Part shown: positions 8,183 through 12,500 of the stretch, piece by piece
Layout of the letters: every line of letters begins with the position of its first letter
How positions within the stretch are numbered: position 1 is the stretch's first letter
Source of the DNA: Chromera velia
Lineage: Eukaryota; Sar; Chromeraceae
Assembly: GCA_018398765.1 (NCBI GenBank)
Contig: JAHBMJ010000582.1
Coordinates: 1 to 12,500, forward strand
Direction of reading: 5' to 3'
Length of the DNA: 12,500 nt
Program-made: the position numbers and the translations under genes
The notes under the pieces: generated by a model
Told to the model about the DNA's origin: nothing
Database searches by the model: none
What the model saw: only the letters and a program-made list of their open reading frames with translations

Positions 8183-8703
8183 CAGAAGGAACGTCAAAAA
8201 AGACCTCCATGTCTCTGCATATTGCACAAGCCCACCCCCCCGCATACACTGAATTTGAATTCATACCATGTTCTCTGTCGTCAATTAGCCTTCCCACCAG
8301 AACCTCTGTCTTTTGCCCTTCTCCCCACAGACATGCACAGTCTGACATTCTCAATTATGAAACCGTGTGACTGTGAGAGTCAAGGTCACCGTCGCAGGCT
8401 CGGAGTCCGTAGAAGCCCCTGCTGCAGGTGCCAATGGGACAGACCAACCGGCATCTGCACCCACTGCCTGGGGTGGGACTTAGAGCGAGACTCCACGGCC
8501 GGTGCTTCTCTGGGATCGGGGGGGTCGGACTCAGGGAAGTGTTCGGAGAGGACGACTGAGAGGACTCGTTCCTGCAGGAGAGAGCAGCAGAGCTGGTGGG
8601 AAGCTTCGAAACCACACGTCTCCCTGAGGGTTGCTGCACTGCCCTCAAACACTGCTCGTGGTGAACAGCTGCTGCCTTTGCGCTTGACTGAGGACGCAGG
8701 ACC
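8183..8703. other. Ambiguous stretch open on both strands
   Basis: The plus frame from 8123 remains open to 8719. A minus frame in register with the MYND finger continues past its TGA down to 8386. Neither translation has a recognised motif. The minus reading (Ser-, Pro- and Glu-rich) is the in-frame continuation of the MYND gene, so it is the somewhat better candidate for former coding sequence. Confidence 0.25.
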
Positions 8704-8724
8704 CCAGTACTCTTTCTGACACTG

Positions 8725-9417
8725 TCAGGAGCAGTAGTAAGTGAGCTTGCACCCTGCGCAGCTTTTCATTTTGGTGGTCTTGGTGCCGCAGTTGTCACAA
8801 AGAGACAGGGAGAGACGTTTCAACTCCTCCTTAGACTTCAGAGGGAAGAATGTCGTCTTCTCTGTCCCTGCCTCTCTCTCCTCCTTCCTTGTCTCCTTCT
8901 CCTTCTGGCTCTGCTTCTCTAGATTCTTGGTTGTCGTGCCCTGCTCCTCCTGCTCTCTCAACCCCTCCGTCTTCTCTGCTTCCGTCCCCTCCTCAGCCTC
9001 AGAGGGTATGGGAAGGGGGGAAGGATTGGCGACTTGGGGAGCCACACAGAGGGAAAGTGCTTGGGGCTTTGGGGGAGCATTTTCTTTCTCTTCTTCTGCT
9101 GAGTCTGGTGGAGCCGTGACGGTCTGTCTCACGCTCCCCTGTCCCTTTCCTCCCTGCTGCTGTCCACACTCTACATGTGCGAGTGCAGACAGAGAAGAGA
9201 GGAGAATTGCGGGAGTTCGGTTGCGGGCTCTTCGGGATGAGTTTCTTTAAAGCTGCAGAAGGAGAAGAGAAAGGAACCTGTGGAGACGGGAATGCTCCTC
9301 CTCTTCCAAAAACTCCTGATTTCTCCCACCCGACCCTGACTGCTGAACTTCTTTTTCGAGCCGCTGAAGTAAATCATTCTAAGCAGTCTGAATTCTCAGC
9401 AAGGCTTGCAACACCCT
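8725..9417 (-). pseudogene. C-terminal part of a disrupted gene: charged linker plus truncated MYND zinc finger
   Basis: One minus-strand frame carries a coiled-coil-like segment (RVLQALLRIQ, then QRLEKEVQQ), a Glu/Lys-rich linker and a MYND-type zinc finger. It is interrupted by TAG at 9381-9379 and TAA at 9249-9247; the longest open part is 9132-8725. The finger shows CDNC, CAGC and YYCS with MYND spacing (C-x2-C-x9-C-x2-C-x4-Y-C). It stops at TGA (8727-8725), exactly where the family has a residue between YCS and QC; the next codons read QCQKEYW, the normal continuation. The final His-x3-Cys pair is not seen. MYND fingers usually bind proline-rich partner proteins. A pyrimidine tract ending CTTCTGCAG lies just before the TAA, so one break could instead be an intron edge. 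Confidence 0.55.
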
Positions 9418-9932
9418 CTGCCTGTCTGTTTCGATGCTCTGATGACCGCAGGATTCTGGAAGCTCATTTCGACTGTTTTCATGGTGATAATAAAGTCAAA
9501 ACTGTCCGGGGTTGAGAGGGGCATCTCGATGGCATCCTTGAAGAGTGACAGAGCGACCCGCGCCTCTTCAGGAGAGGCGAACGCGCATCTCTCTGCTCTT
9601 TTCACCGCCTCAGACATCCCGAAAATATAATAAAACAACATAGTGGTGTTTAAAGCAGTGAGGCGGGACTTAACGGAGGTTCTAACTGATTCCGAAGCCC
9701 CATGTTGATCAGAGCAGATGTATGAATACATCGAACGAAAGAACGGTGAGAAGTCCACAGCCTTGTTCTCTTCCTTGGAAGCGCTTGGAAAGGCGCACGC
9801 ATTCAGTGCCTGCACATACTCTCGGGGAACAAGGCACAGCCCGGCACATCCTTCGGACAGCTTCCCGTCGCAGTCTGCTGTCAACGCGGAAAGGAAAGAG
9901 ACCATGGCCCCGGTGAAGCCCTGCCCGTACGC
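9396..9932 (-). pseudogene. Middle part of the disrupted MYND gene, in a shifted frame
   Basis: This frame opens after a TGA at 9935-9933 with AYGQGFTGAMVSFL and runs 178 residues to TGA at 9398-9396. The composition is protein-like: a Cys-containing N-terminal part, SPEEARVALSLFKDAIEMP and an amphipathic middle. It lies one base out of register with the coding frames on both sides. The upstream frame looks coding down to about 9936 and the downstream frame from about 9420. One extra base near 9933 and a compensating change near 9420 would join the three pieces. No domain is recognised. Confidence 0.45.
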
Positions 9933-10755
9933 TCAACTGCTTTCCTTTTTCCGCCCTGATGATGCTCTCTCTCCGTGATAGAATCATGTAAGATTTCAGC
10001 GCCCAGACAAAGTCTGTGCGCTTCCACATATGTTTGCGAAAGCGCGGCCACCACTGCAGAAGGCTCTCCAACACAAATGCTCCACACTGATTGAACCAGA
10101 ATTCAATGCTGAGGATGTCCGTGTCCAACCAGAGATGACGGATACAGACAGGCGTCACGTTCTTCGCACAGAAGAACCACATGACCGAAGAGAAAAATCC
10201 CTTCGCAAGCATCAAATCCTCAATCAGAAAGACCATGCGGGATCGACTTGTATCCTGATTTGCCTTGTACTTCCCTTGGAACAGCTCTATCTCTTTCCCA
10301 AAATCTCTCACTGCGTCCGTCAGTTGCTGGCACACCATCTGAAAACTGAACGACATCTTCGCAATTTTCTCTGCGGTCTGATGGTCGTTGGTATTGGATT
10401 CCTCTTCCCGTTGCACCTCGAGCTCAAGACCTTCTCTGTCTATCTTCGGCGTGAGACGGAATCTTTCAACCTCCACCTTCTGCGCTCTCAACTCAATGCC
10501 TTTCCCTCCTTCCTTCTCATACCACTTCAAATACTGTTTGGAACGCAGCTGCTCGACATCCACTTCAACAGGGAGAGCGTCTTTTGCCTTTAAGACAACT
10601 CTGTCGAAAAGCGATTTGGCCCCAACGATCCGAGTCACTGCCGATCGAAGAGGTCCAAACTTTTCTCCCACCAACACAAAGTCAGGGAAAATACCGTCTA
10701 CACCTCCACAACCTCCCACAACATCCCTCCTTTCCGATGCTCTTTCTGTGTTCAT
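9709..10755 (-). CDS. Unrecognised protein, N-terminal part of the disrupted MYND gene
   Basis: A 348-residue frame. The start at 10755 is the first ATG after an in-frame TGA (10773-10771). Residues 1-274 look genuinely coding: a Gly-rich head, a charged region with alternating Glu/Lys/Arg (60-135), and a Trp/Phe/Cys-rich region (about 185-245: MWFF, IEFWFNQ, LQWWPRF) that may pack as a hydrophobic core but is too interrupted by charges for a clear membrane segment. After residue 274 the better protein continues in the neighbouring frame, so the last ~74 residues (Arg- and Cys-rich) are probably a frameshift artefact. No family is recognised; the MYND finger downstream in the same orientation suggests a scaffold or regulatory protein, by inference only. 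Confidence 0.45.
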   Translation of the reverse strand: MNTERASERRDVVGGCGGVDGIFPDFVLVGEKFGPLRSAVTRIVGAKSLFDRVVLKAKDALPVEVDVEQLRSKQYLKWYEKEGGKGIELRAQKVEVERFRLTPKIDREGLELEVQREEESNTNDHQTAEKIAKMSFSFQMVCQQLTDAVRDFGKEIELFQGKYKANQDTSRSRMVFLIEDLMLAKGFFSSVMWFFCAKNVTPVCIRHLWLDTDILSIEFWFNQCGAFVLESLLQWWPRFRKHMWKRTDFVWALKSYMILSRRESIIRAEKGKQLSVRAGLHRGHGLFPFRVDSRLRREAVRRMCRAVPCSPRVCAGTECVRLSKRFQGREQGCGLLTVLSFDVFIHLL

Positions 10756-10773
10756 AGCAAAAGACTTTTTTCA

Positions 10774-11113
10774 AGTCCCTTTATGGACTTTGCACCCAGC
10801 AAAGGAACCAGCATACAAAGGCGAAGAGACAGGGTCTTTGAGACAGACGGCCATCACAGGGAAAGCGATCTGATGCACAACTTGCACTGTCGCGGTCACG
10901 GATTGGTTATTGTCTCACTGTATGGTAGACCATCCCTGATTCATGACAGGTCCTTGCTTCGACGTCATCTTCGATGTCGTCTGACGTATTTAATGGTCTT
11001 CCAATTCGCGTCATGTCAAGTCGATGGATCAATTGGCCCGTCGATGTGATCGACTGATCGATATCGACTGAACGCGACCGAGTGATGTAAGGGCACTGTA
11101 AGGAACAATGAAT
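10774..11113. other. Intergenic spacer between disrupted gene and tRNA
   Basis: No supportable frame is present. From about 10958 to 11095 the words TCGAC, TCGAT and GTCGATG recur many times, including a symmetric ATCGACTGATCGATATCGAC block near 11048. This is 5' to the minus-strand gene starting at 10755 and 3' of the tRNA, so it may include the gene's promoter. No TATA or initiator element could be assigned. Confidence 0.3.
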
Positions 11114-11118
11114 AAAAA
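11114..11118 (-). terminator. Pol III terminator of the tRNA gene
   Basis: On the minus strand, five consecutive T residues begin one base after the discriminator base of the tRNA. A run of four or more T is the standard RNA polymerase III stop. Its exact placement supports a transcribed, functional tRNA gene and not a stray tRNA-like fragment. Confidence 0.75.
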
Positions 11119-11119
11119 G

Positions 11120-11243
11120 TGCCGGCACCGGGATTCGAACCCGGGACCTTGTAGGATCGATGGCCGTTTTGGCCAGCAGATACTGTAGGTCATGCAGTGT
11201 CACATCGATGAAAGTACACGCTCTACCACTGAGCTATACCGGC
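11120..11243 (-). tRNA. Intron-containing tRNA, anticodon ambiguous (UUC or UCA)
   Basis: The acceptor stem GCCGGTA pairs fully with TGCCGGC (one G-T), followed by discriminator A with no encoded CCA. The D arm is GCTC-AGTGGTA-GAGC and the T arm CCGGG-TTCGAAT-CCCGG. The A box (TAGCTCAGTGG) and B box (GGTTCGAATCC) are perfect. The anticodon stem TGTA/TACA is split by an intron of about 52-54 bases (roughly 11155-11208). In the intron, ATCGATG pairs with CATCGAT and GGCC-AAAAC-GGCC forms a hairpin. If the loop is CUUUCAC, the anticodon is UUC (Glu) with a normal A37, but one base is missing at position 26 and pair 27-43 is G-A. If standard spacing is kept (72 nt mature), the anticodon is UCA with a C-C mismatch at 31-39 and U37. 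The isotype is therefore left open. Confidence 0.85.
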
Positions 11244-12135
11244 GTTGAAAGAGGAGGAAAGCGACTTGAAAGCGTCTGAAAAACCATTCCAATTCTGGAA
11301 AACACGGCATCGTCAGACAAAACCTCGGCCTTGGATGCGATTAGGCTAGATCGTACTAGATCTGGCTATGATAAATGTGGATTTGCATCATGTAAGACTT
11401 TCTAAGCTATGAAACAGTATTGTAGGGAATGAATTTCCTCAGTAAAACTACATAAAACCTCTAATTAAACATCAACATTTACAACTTTTTGTAATACTGT
11501 CAGAATCGGTAAAACATCAATGAGTAAACTTCATCACTTTGAATTAGACATTTTTTAACTAACTTAGACTAACAGGCTTGGCAACGGCTGGTATGTAAGA
11601 TATATATTATGTAATATTATACAAGTACATATAAACGCATATAAATGCATACAAGTGCACAATAGCGAGCATTGTTACTGTGAGATCGAATCTCTAACAT
11701 CAAAAATGATATTGAACGGCGCATGCAAAGTCATTGAAAACCAGCGGGGCCATACAGCCCCTGTATGACTACTATTTATTGACTAGTGTAGAATATATAC
11801 ATATTGAAGCCTAATAATTGATTTTGTGAACAGGTTCTTTTATGATTATCATTCAAACCTAATTTTATTTTCCATAGGCACTGGATCAACCGCAAACGGC
11901 ATCGAAAACATAAATCGTATACGTCTCATCTTATTTTATCCTATTTAAAAGAAAAATAGTTAAATTTGGGACAGAAAAACTCAAAGGAAAACCTCGTAAA
12001 GAACACGGTCACATCAGTGTCACATTGGACGTACTCGGTCGGAGCTAGCGCCGCAGTAAAATTGATAGTAAATATGTATTTCCGACAGTTTTTTTTCGTT
12101 TCTTTTCGGCATGCACTTTGGGCATCGATCGCTCA
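11244..12135. other. AT-rich intergenic sequence
   Basis: No gene is recognised. From about 11380 to 11960 the sequence is AT-rich, with palindromic words such as GATATATATTATGTAATATTATAC and a repeated (A)TATAAA(C/T)GCAT word near 11630-11650. The base composition resembles the island at 7480-8110. The last 170 bases are more mixed and should contain the 3' end of the helicase gene on the minus strand; no polyadenylation signal stands out. Confidence 0.35.
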
Positions 12136-12475
12136 TTATAACGTGTCGCCGTTGAGCTGTGCCGCTTGCGTAAGATGTGCGTTTGTTTCCTCTCTAAGCC
12201 TTCTTAAAACATCACCTCCCGCTTCAATCAAGTCAAGGAACTCGTAAGTCCATTTCGACAGCTTTCCGTCTTCTTGGGACGAGCCTCCAATAGGGGGGGA
12301 ACCGTTGGAGACCCCTGGCATATTCTCGATCCCTCCGTTCTCCCTCATGTTTCTCACTCTTCTACACAACCCCGCGTGTCTCTCGTCGAGGAGGAAGATG
12401 ATCCCGTAGTCTCGCCCTGTACGGATGCACCGACCTAAGGCCTGATTCAGAGCCCGATAAGCCTGGATACCGTAC
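12136..12475 (-). CDS. BRIP1: FANCJ/BRIP1-like DNA helicase, C-terminal exon (partial)
   Basis: The minus strand from 12475 encodes [18 protein letters not shown] followed by [15 protein letters not shown]: helicase motif VI of the XPD/FANCJ/RTEL1 (Fe-S, superfamily 2) group. Its wording is closest to FANCJ as I remember it ([15 protein letters not shown]). A Gly/Ser/Pro-rich insert and [26 protein letters not shown] follow, placed like the KWVxxxI helix after motif VI in FANCJ. The frame ends at TAA (12138-12136). The exon begins after an acceptor AG at 12477-12476, and the first base completes a codon ending in G. Upstream of this point the frame has a TAA, so an intron is required. The family unwinds DNA 5' to 3' at crosslinks, G-quadruplexes and recombination intermediates in the nucleus. 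ATPase and Fe-S parts lie outside the window. RTEL1 or DDX11-type membership is the alternative. Confidence 0.8.
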
Positions 12476-12500
12476 CTGCATTACAACCATGGTCAAGAAT
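12476..12500 (-). other. 3' end of an intron in the helicase gene
   Basis: Reading the minus strand, sequence running to TTGTAATGCAG precedes the exon. The helicase frame would meet TAA here, so this is intronic. The donor lies outside the window. The pyrimidine tract is short. Confidence 0.6.

Noticed and set aside
1153-8727. UGA reassigned to an amino acid in this genome
   Set aside because: TAA and TAG interrupt the same kinds of genes as TGA, and the helicase exon contains no internal TGA, so ordinary decay explains the data better.
8741-9250. Ser/Phe/Leu-rich plus-strand frame of 169 residues
   Set aside because: It is the complement of the Glu/Lys-rich MYND gene tail, where the minus strand has clear zinc-finger spacing.
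10030-10873. Plus-strand frames of 187 and 161 residues
   Set aside because: They are shadows of the minus-strand 10755 frame and show no motif.

Overview
This window looks like nuclear DNA of a single-celled eukaryote, most likely a chromerid-type alga (a Chromera-like organism). That is an inference from four things: Ty1/copia-type reverse transcriptase remains, arrays of a Cys/His repeat of the CEHGRxRxxCKECGG kind that I associate with protist and algal genomes, pyrimidine-rich 3' splice sites, and a tRNA gene with a canonically placed intron and Pol III signals. No bacterial operon structure is visible. Mean base composition is mixed: coding-like stretches are near 50% GC and are separated by clearly AT-rich islands.

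Region by region: 1-2016 is the 3' part of a Ty1/copia-like pol gene (linker, reverse transcriptase, RNase H), broken by TGA and TAA in one otherwise continuous frame. A purine-rich tract at about 2097-2102 and a TG at 2103 suggest the start of the 3' LTR, which carries two copies of a 39-bp repeat. From 2188 to about 4140 there is mostly noncoding sequence with a striking AACCTAGG palindrome cluster. At 4147-4388 on the minus strand there may be a decayed exon. At 4826-5080 there are long T-rich tracts and strong 3' splice-site candidates leading to a gene at 5191.

The centre (5191-7391) holds two successive, related modules. Each has a low-complexity charged head, the shared signature QDxWGxxLCxH and a tandem array of 54-bp (18-residue) units carrying a CxH-x6-CxxC pattern. 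Both arrays are interrupted by in-frame stops (TAG, TAA, TGA) that fall exactly within repeat units, so at least the second module looks decayed.

A sharp AT-rich island follows (about 7480-8110), then a short plus-strand stretch resembling the last helix of a protein kinase. On the minus strand, 10755 down to 8725 carries a disrupted gene: an unrecognised 270-residue N-terminal part, a middle part in another frame, and a charged tail ending in a MYND zinc finger cut by TGA. At 11120-11243 (minus) is an intron-containing tRNA gene with A box, B box and a T5 terminator; its anticodon is ambiguous (UUC or UCA). At 12136-12475 (minus) is the last visible exon of a FANCJ/BRIP1-like XPD-family DNA helicase, containing helicase motif VI.

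The genes do not form a pathway. The window reads as a repeat-rich, decaying stretch between a dead retroelement and a conserved DNA-repair gene.
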